Source: Scatophagus argus (lineage: Eukaryota; Chordata; Actinopteri; Scatophagidae). From it: a DNA stretch of 64,000 nt. Below the pieces are notes generated by a model that worked only from the letters and a program-made list of their open reading frames with translations, searched no databases and had not been told where the DNA came from. Both the position numbers and the translations under genes were made by a program. Shown in pieces: positions 23,648 to 64,000 of the stretch; the stretch's first letter is position 1; each line of letters starts with the position of its first letter. The DNA is taken from the NCBI RefSeq assembly GCF_020382885.2, contig NC_058496.1, forward strand, positions 17,402,501-17,466,500, in the 5' to 3' direction.

Positions 23648-25060
23648 ATGGCAGAGAAACTTGCTCTTGTTGAAAGTTTCCTGAGTTGCAACGTGTGTTC
23701 AGAGACTTTCAGAGATCCTGTGTCTCTGAGCTGCAACCACAGCTTCTGTTCAAGCTGTCTGCAACAATTCTGGGAACAAACTGGAAACAAAAACTGTCCC
23801 ATTTGTAAGAGAAAATCCTCAAAAGCTAACTTGGCAGTGAACTTTTCACTGAAGGAACTTGCTGACTCCTTTGCTGGGAGACAGAAATCTGGATCATCTG
23901 AGACAGAACAAGCAGAGAAGAAGGTGGAGGTGGTGTGTAGTAAACATCAGGAAGAGTCTAAATTATTCTGTGAGGACGAGCAGAGAGCTTTGTGTTCTGT
24001 CTGTGAGTTTTCTCTCCATCAGAGTCACAGGGTGGTTCCTATAGAACAAGCAGTCAGTGACCTGAAGGAGCAGCTGAAATGTGACTTAAAGTCTCTACAG
24101 GACAAGAGGGACAAATACAAACAAGTGGAGGAGACATACAATGAAGTGATTCAACACTCCAAGAAGCAGCTGCTGTCCACAGAGAAGCAGATCAGAGCAG
24201 AGTTCAACAAGCTCCACCAGTTCCTGAAGGAGGAAGAGGAGTCCAGACTGGCAGCTCTGAGGGAGGAAGAGGAGCAGAAGAGGAAGACTATCAGCAGAGA
24301 GATGAAGATGATTCAGGAGCAGATCTCCTCTCTGTCAGACAGCATCTCTGCTGTTGAAGAAGACCTGCAGAAACACAACATGACGTTCCTCAGCAGTTAT
24401 AAAGCCACTCAGTCCAGAGCCAGAGTCCAGTGCTCACTGTCAGATCCACAGCTGGTCTCAGGAGCGCTCATAGATGTGGCCAAACACCTGGGAAACCTGT
24501 CCTTCAGAGTCTGGGACAAGATGAAGGACAAGGTCCACTTCAGTCCTGTCATTCTGGACCCAAACACTGCAAACCGCTGGCTCCATTTGTCTGATGATCT
24601 GACCAGTGTGAGACATGGAGACACAAGCCAGCAGCTTCCTGACAATCCAGAGAGGAACACTAAGTATACAAATGTTCTGGGCTCTGAGGGCTTCAGCTCA
24701 GGGAAACACAGCTGGGAGGTGGAGGTGGGAGATCATCCTGTCTGGAATGTAGGTTTGGTTAAAGAGTCAGTCGAGAGGAAAAGTGGGGCATCTGCTTTAC
24801 CAAAATATGGATTCTGGTGTTTGTTACATCGCAGTGGAGAATACACTGATGTTGCTGGTAAGCCTGTTGGAGTGAAGAAGAGTCTCCAGAGGATCAGAGT
24901 CCAGCTGGACTATGACAGGGGGGAGGTGTCCTTCTACGACCCCGAAGACATGATTCACATCTGCACTCACGGAGACACTTTCACTGAGAAACTTTTCCCA
25001 TATTTCTGTGTTGGAGAGTCTGGAGATGCTAAAACTACTGAGATCAAAATCTGTCACTGA
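23648..25060 (+). CDS. Intronless TRIM E3 ubiquitin ligase (TRIM35 / zinc-binding protein A33-like)
   Basis: The 470-residue protein is a full tripartite-motif ligase that would ubiquitinate targets recognised by its C-terminal SPRY domain, probably in the cytoplasm. The RING finger uses C14, C17, C29, H31, C34, C37, C50 and C53. The B-box 2 spans about 97-130 (CSKH, CEDE, CSVC, HQSH). A long Glu/Lys-rich coiled coil covers about 135-255. PRY-SPRY runs from about 285 to the end, with LDPNTANRWL, DNPERNTKY, SGKHSWEVEVG and the FYDPEDM-type strand. No zinc ligand is missing and the frame is open, so the gene looks active. The start is the ATG at 23648. The frame is open a little further upstream, but only from a GTG. 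It lies downstream of and in the same direction as the SDR gene but has its own promoter-like sequence. The exact paralogue among the many fish TRIMs cannot be fixed. Confidence 0.93.
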   Translation: MAEKLALVESFLSCNVCSETFRDPVSLSCNHSFCSSCLQQFWEQTGNKNCPICKRKSSKANLAVNFSLKELADSFAGRQKSGSSETEQAEKKVEVVCSKHQEESKLFCEDEQRALCSVCEFSLHQSHRVVPIEQAVSDLKEQLKCDLKSLQDKRDKYKQVEETYNEVIQHSKKQLLSTEKQIRAEFNKLHQFLKEEEESRLAALREEEEQKRKTISREMKMIQEQISSLSDSISAVEEDLQKHNMTFLSSYKATQSRARVQCSLSDPQLVSGALIDVAKHLGNLSFRVWDKMKDKVHFSPVILDPNTANRWLHLSDDLTSVRHGDTSQQLPDNPERNTKYTNVLGSEGFSSGKHSWEVEVGDHPVWNVGLVKESVERKSGASALPKYGFWCLLHRSGEYTDVAGKPVGVKKSLQRIRVQLDYDRGEVSFYDPEDMIHICTHGDTFTEKLFPYFCVGESGDAKTTEIKICH

Positions 25061-25209
25061 TGTTTCTCAGTGATGTGCAGAGAGGTCTGAATGGTTTATT
25101 ATGATTTTTATAAAGTGGTGTTTTTCTGCCAGTTAAAGCCAATTCTAGTTAGTTCTTTATAAGTGAAAGTCACATATTTTGAAAGTAAATATTGAGATTG
25201 AAATTAAAG

Positions 25210-25215
25210 AATAAA
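25210..25215 (+). other. Poly(A) signal of the TRIM gene
   Basis: AATAAA lies about 150 bases past the stop, in AT-rich sequence. Confidence 0.7.
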
Positions 25216-25301
25216 ATTTCATCTCTTTCAGAAAATTACATTAAAACACATACCTTGGTTATAATATAAAATATATTTCCAAAACACTGAATAATAACTT
25301 A

Positions 25302-25692
25302 GAGTGTTTTCACATATTGTCCTTTTTAAACGAACCAAACTCAATCCCCCTAAAGTGGACCAAAAAGTGAATTAACAGAAAAACAACACCTTGTCCTCCT
25401 CCTCCACTTGCCATCTTTTCATCAGCAATGTTTCTGTTACATTTTTTTGAGCACAATGTCATGTAATCTACCTACAGCAAGCCTAATGTGCTAAAATACA
25501 GCAAAAAGATGGCAAAGTAAACCAAGAGCATTTGTTGTTGACAGCGCACAGGTTAAGCAAACCAAACTGAGACAGGTGGTTACTTCAGAGGTGTCCGAGT
25601 TCGTTTGCTACGTTCACATATGCGCGAAAAATGCCAACTAATTGCTCTGACTTTGTTCGGATGGTTGAAAGGGACCGAGTGTGAAAACATCC
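25302..25692. mobile_element. MITE with TTA target duplication (PIF/Harbinger-like), 391 bp
   Basis: The ends GAGTGTTTTCACA and TGTGAAAACATCC form imperfect terminal inverted repeats, flanked on both sides by TTA. A 3-bp TWA duplication is typical of PIF/Harbinger elements. The interior has further complementary parts (CGAACCAAACTC near the left, GAGTTCGTTTGC near the right) and no coding frame. Confidence 0.6.
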
Positions 25693-27618
25693 TTAAAACA
25701 CCCAGTGGGATTAATTAGGTGTGTGAAACATTATTTCCAAAATTGATTTGATGTGACAATTTTAAGACTTTTATTTGCTGATTTATTTTAATTTTCAAGG
25801 ATGACAAACAACTTTAAATTTTCTTCAAACATTTATTTCAAATACGCAATATGCTTTAATTTTAAATCATCACTGAAATGCTTTTTTATTTTCCAGTTAT
25901 TTGTCATCTCTCATTTATCCAAGTTTTCAAAGACATTTAAGGAAGGGCTCAAAATTAATTAATAGCAAAATGTTCAGGTTTATTTATTTTTTTAATTTTG
26001 TTGAATAAAATAAGGAATAATGTTTTACTGTGTAGGAAGGACCAAACAGTGAATGCTGATTTAATAAGTCACCTGATATTTGTTTACCACCTGTAATGTA
26101 ACACAGATTAGTGATGACTGTCAGACATATTCTAAATATTAGTTCAGTTTTATCCAGACAAACAAACTCAGTCTCCTTCCTCCTTCCTATTTGGGGTTCT
26201 GTGATCATAGAAAATTTGGTAGAATTTTCTATATAATGATAATGTTGGTGTCAGGGCCTGGCACTACTATTCCCATATTTCCTTGGGTTCTCATATGTTT
26301 GTCCTTTTCTGTCTATGTTCTCAGTTCTGTAGATGTCGAGAGCTGGGTGTGGTGACCTACTTTCCCGTCCTGCCTCTCCAGCCGTGCACCTGCCGTTCAT
26401 CACCTCCAATCAGCTCCACCCCAAACTCCTGTATAAGGATCTAGTTCAGGCTTACACACATGCACACACGCACACACACACACATGCAGACACAGTGACA
26501 GAGGGAAAAGACAAAATGAGGACAGATAGAAACAACAGACAGGAGAAAACAGAGGATAACACAATGACCGACAGGGAACTGCAGAACTCGAACAGAAACT
26601 TGAACAGGTTCATCGAATATGAACTCCTGCAACCACCTCTATTATCATTTAATCTGTGGAGTTTTTAGCCATGAAATATCAGAAATCCCAACATTTGAGC
26701 AAATGTGTAGAGTTGATTTGAACACTTAATAACTGTTAAATTGGCATCAATTATAGCTGTTAATTTAACAACTTCACCACATTCCACATCAGGAAGAAGT
26801 CTGCTGTTTAGTGTGTTTAAAATGCTGACTGCAAAGCCCTGACCCTGTCTTTGAGTCGTGGATGCTGAATTTTAAAAGGTTGCCAGCATTGGTTACTTTA
26901 ACCTTGTGCTCTAACGTTAATCTTTATTTTTATGATTTCATAACAGCATTTATTTATTAATTATTAATATTTACTAATGCATAGCTGCTGTTTGTGTTTA
27001 TGCTAACTGGCAAACAACCCATCAGTTCATCAGTCTATGGTGAATGAATTTCAGGATTTACACTGAATTGTTGGGGGTTGACTTCATATTGTGTTCAAAA
27101 AATTGTGTTTATTTATGTCCCGAGTTACTTCAAAGCTTTGCTGAAATTTCATGTGTTTGTAAACACAGAAACTGATTCACTTTTCTATTTAAATGATCAT
27201 TTTATTGATAACACCTTAACACATTTTCTTTAAGTTATAGAAACACGTGTAGCACGTAAGAGAACAGAGCAATAATCCGAAGAATCAGAGAACTAGAGGA
27301 TTAATATTATTATACAGAAGAAACCCAAACAGACAGAAAGAGACAAAGGGAAACTAGAAAGAGCCAACTGTAGAGAAATGATTGAATAAGGGTGGAAACA
27401 GAGGGAATGGGAGAAAGAGTGAAAGACACCCTACGAAGAGAAGCCAACTCAGTGTTGTCAGTGCAACTTAGTCACTGGATGGAGAATAAAATGGCAGAGT
27501 GAACACAGCGGCTCCAGTTTATATCTCAGTAATGCTTCACCTGACTAAATAGCTGGCAGGAAGGTAGCAGAGCTCGCACTGACCTCAAGAGACTAGAGAG
27601 TTATTGTAGTTTGTATGT

Positions 27619-27856
27619 AGGGCTGCACAATTTTCATCATTTCATCTTTGATCATTCACACAGAATCATGATCTATCAGTCGTACTGGTGCATTTCTTTA
27701 GTGAGGTGTTTGGAAGCGGTTTTCCACTAAAAGTTGAATAAAGGAGAATCATTTTGTTCACCAGAACCACTGACGAAAACAATCATGTAGTAATGTCACA
27801 ATCACGGTCTCAGACTGTACTCGGGATAGTCATTTTCGGCATAACTGTGCAGCCCT
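27619..27856. mobile_element. MITE with AGGGCTGCACA ends, 238 bp
   Basis: The left end AGGGCTGCACAATT and right end AACTGTGCAGCCCT form a short inverted repeat. Similar ends are common in fish hAT-type miniature elements. No clear 8-bp duplication is visible, so the superfamily is uncertain. Confidence 0.55.
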
Positions 27857-28870
27857 GCTCAACAGTTGTAATGGAAGCCTTTTCTTATTCTACAGTAATA
27901 AACTGCTGTTGCCTCTGACTGGATTGTCTGTTAGATTTGATGCAAAAATCAACATATTGTGTAGCTACATTAGAAGCATTAATCTGCCCTCCATCTGTGT
28001 GTGCTTGTGCTTTACTTTGTGTGACTGCGCCCCCTGCTGGAGCTCTTTCACTCTGATCTGTCCGTTGGACTCGAGTGCTGTTCTTCAACGTCACATACAT
28101 GATGGTTGAAGCACCAGTCGTTCTCTGTGCTGAAGGTCAACAAAGTGCTCCAAGTATATTCTTATCTATGTACAAAAGGCAGCCATTCTGCACTGACAAC
28201 ACAGGGCCCCATAGAAAAGCATGCGAGATAGTCGTTATCGTCATCATCATCATCAACATCCTCATAGTCATCCTCATAGTGCCACAACAGTTAATAACAT
28301 CATCATCATCCTCATCATCATAATCATCTTCTTTATATCATCGAGACAAAAATAGTTATATGCACTTAAAAAGCTGAGAAAATAGATAAAGGTTGATTAT
28401 ACCAGCATACAGTAGAAAATGAGAAAAAAAAAACAAATAAAAAGGAAAACACCAAAAAACGAGTGTCTGTTTGACATGTCATGCAAAGAAAATGCCAGCT
28501 GTGCTGCGAGTTAGCTGCAGTTGTGTAATACTGTGAACTCCCTCATTCTAAATATGTGAATCTTATTATATTAATTTTCAAGGCTAGTAAACACACTAAG
28601 AAGAACAGAAGAACAACACTGTTGTACTGTACATGCTGCTATTTCTTCTTTTTTTCCAGAGGGGGGTGGGGGTCATGTTTGGTTAGCACGATCACGCATG
28701 AATGCTTTCAGGTGACCTTTGACCTTTTTAGTATAAAACAGGGCCAACTAGGCATTAACACTGGAACTGGATGAGATACAAGTACAATACGATTCAGTGG
28801 TTCACCTTGAAAAAGCCTTCATCCAAAAACAAAGTTTCAGCGTCTTTAAAAAAGAAGATGCTGAAGAAGC

Positions 28871-29120
28871 TTTTAAAGGGATAGTTCACACAAAACACAT
28901 TCCTGTATTAGGTGTTTTGAAGCTGTAGACATCGCAATCTGATCTATGCGGAAGAAAAGAAAAAAAGGCACCATAAAACTTCAAAATCAATGTCAAAAAC
29001 AACTTGAACCAAGTTGAATAAAGTTGCAGAAAAAAAATAGTAGCAAAAAAGAAATAGTAATGCACTCCATGTTGGAAAAACACAAGCAGGATGCAGTTTG
29101 GGTGTACTATCCCTTTAAAA
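28871..29120. mobile_element. MITE with TTTTAAAGGGATAG ends, 250 bp
   Basis: The two ends are exact 14-base inverted copies (TTTTAAAGGGATAG, then TTCACAC on the left and GTGTA before CTATCCC on the right). AGGGATAGTTCAC-type ends are frequent in fish genomes. The interior has no coding frame. Confidence 0.7.
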
Positions 29121-29690
29121 ACAGTCACGTTTCACATGGAGCAGTGTCCCTTTGAACAACAACAGACAGTACTTGCACAAGTGCTTGAGCTGTACAATAG
29201 GAAAACAAAACAAACAAAAAATAAAATAAAAGAAGCACAATAAAAATATCCACTAAAATAAATAAATAAATATTCAAAATAAATATAAACCTGAGGACTA
29301 TTCACCAAACCGACTGCCTGATCTCTTAATATCTTGGTCTGACCAATTGGAGCGAGACAAATACGAAGGCAGCCAATGGTGGATGAGCAAAGTACAGAGG
29401 AGCTGATGGCAAGTCAAACCCCCACAAAAACAGTTTTCAGTGCTGCAAAGTCCATCGGATTAATCCTGTCACCCCCCTGGCACAAGCACTTTTTAATCAC
29501 AAAAAGCTGATAACACATGAAAAACACAATACATGAAAAAACATATCAAATCATAAGAAAAAGTCCTGGGCTGAAGGCAGGGGACCGACATGTCCTCCGA
29601 AATAACGCCTTCTCCTTTCATCTCTCACACAAAACACCCTCCAGGCTTGAAAAGAATTTACAACGAGAGCAACGAGTGTACCGCGCACAT

Positions 29691-29691
<1 letters not shown>

Positions 29692-29721
<30 letters not shown>
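29692..29721 (+). repeat. (CA)15 microsatellite
   Basis: Pure CA run in the TRIM/camk2b interval. Confidence 0.95.
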
Positions 29722-29723
<2 letters not shown>

Positions 29724-30414
29724 TATTGCACCCTGTGGCAAAGGACTGCTCTAAAATGAGGAAACAGACCACGGAACAGCAAAGCCCTACGCAAACTGCG
29801 GAAGTTTACGAACTTGTGTTAGGGAGGAAAACACTTGCAGAGGCCTCGAGCATCCAAATGCTTCTTCATTACTTCAGAACCAAAGTGTTAGTTATCTGTA
29901 TGTATGTACTTCTGAAAGACAAATGGCCAGCGGCATTAGCTTTCTGCACTGTGGCTTTGGAAGCAAGATCCCTCGTACAGCACTGACTTGTTTTGTCATT
30001 TTAACTGCTGTTGTACTATGATTTTTCTAGTAGCCTAAAAAAGCACTGAACTGCAAGAGGATCTTAAGCTGTCACCTCGCGATATCAGGAGCCACCAACA
30101 ACCGGTTCCTGCACGAGCACTTTTGAAGCACCACCATCCATGGAAAAAAAAAAACGGTGGCGAGGGTGTAAACAAGCCTGAACTAGTCGCTCACTCACTG
30201 AGATTTCTATAAAATCATTATCGTGTTCGAAAACACAGAGATGTCCGAGGACAGTAAGGTTTAGGAAGTACCCATGACGAAATGTTACAATTATAATAAG
30301 ATACTTTGATGTAATGACACGATGTAAGAACGACATACCAAAATACTCCATAATAGCAAGATGCCTTTCTTATTATATCACAAGTTGGCATGTTTCTATA
30401 ACAGGAAACAGCAT

Positions 30415-32227
30415 TTTATTTTCTAATGAGCAGTTGCGTGTTTTGAAGAGTCTTAACGGGAAACACGATATTATACATTCATATGCAAAATGTTGATGCA
30501 CTTGGTAATTTAAAATTAAGTGTTACGTTAACTGATTACTTGGGGTGACTTCTCTTCCTCATACCACCACAGCGATTTAAGGATTTTAACAAGAGGATAG
30601 CCCTGGATTTGTTAAAAAATGGTTTGTTGTACAGCAGAACAATATTATTGCAGTGTTTTAATGTCCAGTTTAACCTGCTGAGGTTCCTCTGGTCAAAAAT
30701 CATTCGGGTCCAGGACTAAAAATAATCCTTCACTTTAAAACAGGCCTGGGACTTGTATCCATGCAGCTTTTCACGCTCCTACACTTCATTTAAGAGAAAT
30801 AATTTTACATAGAACAATAAATAAAAATCATATAATTCACTCATATTGGCTATCATATCATCGTTTTTCTTGTTACAACATGGAAGATACAAACAATGTC
30901 TGTAAAAACACACCAACTTATGTGATAATGTAAAAAGAGAAAGTGTTTGTTGTTAAAAAAAAAAAAGTCATTCAAACATTAAGTATCTTGTTATATGAAG
31001 AAAATGTTTCATTGTCCCAAATTAAAGCAATATTTTTCTTCTTTGCCTTCATTTTATAGACCTCACCATTCAGGGTGCTGTAGCGCAGGGCAATCTTACC
31101 ACTGCAGTGTTAAACATGAAGATGGAAAAGTAAATTCACAATACAATTTCTGCTGCATGCTGTTTGTGCCGTATGTTTGAAATGTTTGTGTGTCGATGCA
31201 GGAAGACACTGAGCCTAGCTAAGCCCCTTCTCCAGCCGTTCACATTGCACCGGGCGAAAAACAACAGGTTCCTCCAACTGTACAGAGTCACTATGCTCCG
31301 GATTAGCGCGCACTAGTGTATGTGTCTGACTTCAATCTGTACATGAACACACGACACCATCAGACACCCCTTCCAAAAAAAAAAAAAACCAAACAAAACA
31401 AAACAAAAAAGATATAAACAAAAACATGCTGACCATGAGTTTGGGCACAGTATTATAGCTAACATACACAAAGCAAATTACAAAAAATGCAAATATCATT
31501 TTCCACTTAATAGCCACAATAAAAAACAGCCACTGTTAATATGGGGGGAAAAAACATGCTTTCTTAAAAAGATAGAGACAAACAAACAAAAAAAAAGTTT
31601 TCATTCAACTATAGAAACCACTGGCATTAAGAATTTTGAATTATACAAATTACATATACAATTGCAAATGTGTAATAATAATAATAATCATCATCATCAT
31701 AATAATAATATAGTAATGATCATAATTGATTTTACTTAAAACTTTACATACTGTATTTCCAGTGCAGTGTTTATGTCACACAAGTGTGGATTCACAGGAG
31801 GACAAGGGGGTTGGTATCACAAAAAATTATGGGGACGAGGGGAAGGGACCACACGCAGAATCACACTAAAAGAGTGCTGAAACCCCACCCCACCCCGCAA
31901 ATCACCCAGTGTACCAGAGGGAAGAAGAGGAAGCCGGAGGGGTGAAGGATTTCGAGCTGTTGGACGCTCCGTTGCTGCTGCTGTTTGATGGCTGTCAGAA
32001 GATGTTTTAGGGCGGGTGACAGACAGGGGGCAGTAGTAGTAAAAGAAGAGATGCATGCTGGGGGTTGAGGCTGAGCGTCCAGTGAGGAAGGGTAGGCTGT
32101 TGAAGGACGAGGAGCCCTGTCCCCAAACTGACACTGGACTTGTTCTTTCATCCCTTCTTCCTCCTCCTCGTCTTCCTCTTTCTCTCCAACAGAGCACTCC
32201 TGACAGACAAAGCTATGGCATTCAACC
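30415..32227 (-). other. camk2b: camk2b terminal 3' UTR exon (end uncertain)
   Basis: The last coding exon ends TGAG before GTACGG, so the stop is followed by another intron. A T-rich acceptor ending TTCCTCAG puts the UTR exon start at 32227. This layout, a stop just before the last splice, matches mammalian CaMKII genes. The first standard AATAAA on the minus strand is at 30415-30420, but longer 3' UTRs are possible. Confidence 0.5.
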
Positions 32228-32329
32228 CTGAGGAAAAAAAAAACAAAACAACATCAGATAAATAAGTAAATTAAATATATGAGAAATTATGAAACTGTGA
32301 CTAATGTCAATGCAGCCCATGCTTTATAA

Positions 32330-32755
32330 TTGAAGGAACAGTTACTATTTTTACACTTCTGTTTTTGTCTAAATTCAACATATCTCATGTGTTAATTAGT
32401 GAGGTTTAGAAGCGCTGAGAAGTAGATTTTTGAAGTTTGGACAAGGCCAAGCAAGCGGTCTCCGCCCATTTCCAACGATTATGCTAAGCTACGCTAAGAG
32501 GTGCCTGCCTCCAGCTCTGCAGATGAGAGTAGTGTCAATCTTCTTATGTAACCATCTGCAAGAAAGCAAATTAATGGATTTTCCAAAATTAGTGCAGCTG
32601 TACCCCAACCAAAGAAGAAGAATAAGAAAAAAAGAAAAAGCTTTGACACAAGGGACGATATGGCACAGCGTGGAAGTATTTTGCTGTAGTTTGGTGAAAT
32701 GTTTAGCATTAGCTTATAAAAAGCCATTAAATAAATTTGTACGAGGCTAATGGAA
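32330..32755. mobile_element. Fish repeat with GCTAAGCTACGCTAAG core
   Basis: The segment includes GGACAAGGCCAAGCAAGCGG, CCCATTTCCAACG and TATGCTAAGCTACGCTAAG. I recognise these as parts of a very common percomorph interspersed repeat with a CTAAGCTAAGCTAA core. It lies in the last camk2b intron. Borders are approximate. Confidence 0.55.
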
Positions 32756-33200
32756 TTTCTGATTTTCTTTTGGTGATTCCAACCTAAAATCTGTTCGGCA
32801 TTTGAATTAACACATGCCTGAAGACTTTTTCTCTGTTGCTAGATAGCGTGTGCATCCAAAAAAAAAAATTGCAATGCAGCCAATGTGCAGGAGGACATCT
32901 ACTACCAGCGTCTCTGCCTGCTTCAACCATCTGTTCCTGTTCTTGATGTTCTATCCTTGATTTCTGCATGTGTGACGTCTTAAACTGTCAAAAAAGGGAA
33001 ATTCCTCATCATCTTTACTGTATTATTTTCTATATCCGGACGCATACAGCGCTTGAAATGCCTAAAAATACACAGATTCAACAGCTGCAGCTCCTTTCTG
33101 AAGCAACAGCTTAAAAATAGCTAAAGTACAAACAAGCTCTGAGGGGAAAACCTTCTGCTGTCAGTCGTCTCCCAGTTCTCCCAGTGCTGTGGACCGTACC

Positions 33201-63984
<30,784 letters not shown>

Positions 63985-64000
63985 CTAAAGGAACAAACAG

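Larger units (their letters stand above)
25693..30414. other. Intergenic interval between TRIM and camk2b
   Basis: The TRIM and camk2b genes converge here. I see no protein gene. The interval holds a CA-rich microsatellite (about 26455-26490), a 238-bp MITE (27619-27856), CAT/ATC-rich tracts (about 28235-28325), another MITE (28871-29120) and a (CA)15 repeat (29692-29721). The camk2b 3' UTR may extend into it. Confidence 0.6.

Noticed and set aside
31817..32197. Minus-strand open frame of 126 codons
   Set aside because: It lies in the predicted camk2b 3' UTR, in GC-rich sequence with no recognised motif.

Overview
This is vertebrate nuclear DNA, almost certainly from a teleost fish and probably a percomorph. 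The evidence is short coding exons with GT/AG introns, long introns rich in CA and GATG microsatellites, and several fish-type miniature DNA transposons and LINE/SINE remnants. I rebuilt the gene models by hand from splice sites and codon phase. They account for essentially all recognisable protein coding.

Layout: (1) 1274-20058, minus strand: a complete 14-exon susd2-like gene of 828 codons plus stop. It encodes a signal peptide, somatomedin B, AMOP, VWD with a GDPH self-cleavage motif, sushi domain, transmembrane helix and short tail. The ectodomain lies in 11850-20058. The membrane exon (5059-5155) and tail exon (1274-1325) sit beyond introns of 6.7 and 3.7 kb. (2) 20702-22968, plus strand: a four-exon DHRS13-like short-chain dehydrogenase of 308 residues, head-to-head with susd2. 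(3) 23648-25060, plus strand: an intronless TRIM E3 ligase (RING, B-box, coiled coil, PRY-SPRY) of 470 residues, with two interferon-type GAAANNGAAA boxes upstream. (4) 33201-63984, minus strand: the 3' two-thirds of a calcium/calmodulin-dependent kinase II beta gene (camk2b). The exons start in the C-lobe of the kinase and run through the regulatory segment, a long set of alternatively spliced linker exons and the association domain. The N-terminal kinase exons lie beyond base 64000.

The camk2b linker is the richest part of the window. Seven exons are in-frame cassettes: an Ala-rich exon, a KRKSSS nuclear-localisation-type exon, a PQTNSTKNS exon, an EPQTT exon, a Ser-rich exon I do not recognise, and two proline-rich SVRR exons typical of the beta isoform. 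Several are flanked by tetranucleotide or TG/CA repeats and by RBFOX-type TGCATG motifs close to the splice sites.

The most notable hypotheses are these: an in-frame stop with an AATAAA and GT-rich element just inside susd2 intron 12, which could give a secreted ectodomain; a camk2b cassette exon flanked by complementary TG and CA repeats; tetranucleotide repeats directly upstream of two camk2b cassette acceptors; and a Ser-to-Cys change at the predicted active site of the SDR enzyme. I found no tRNA or rRNA gene, CRISPR array or viral gene.
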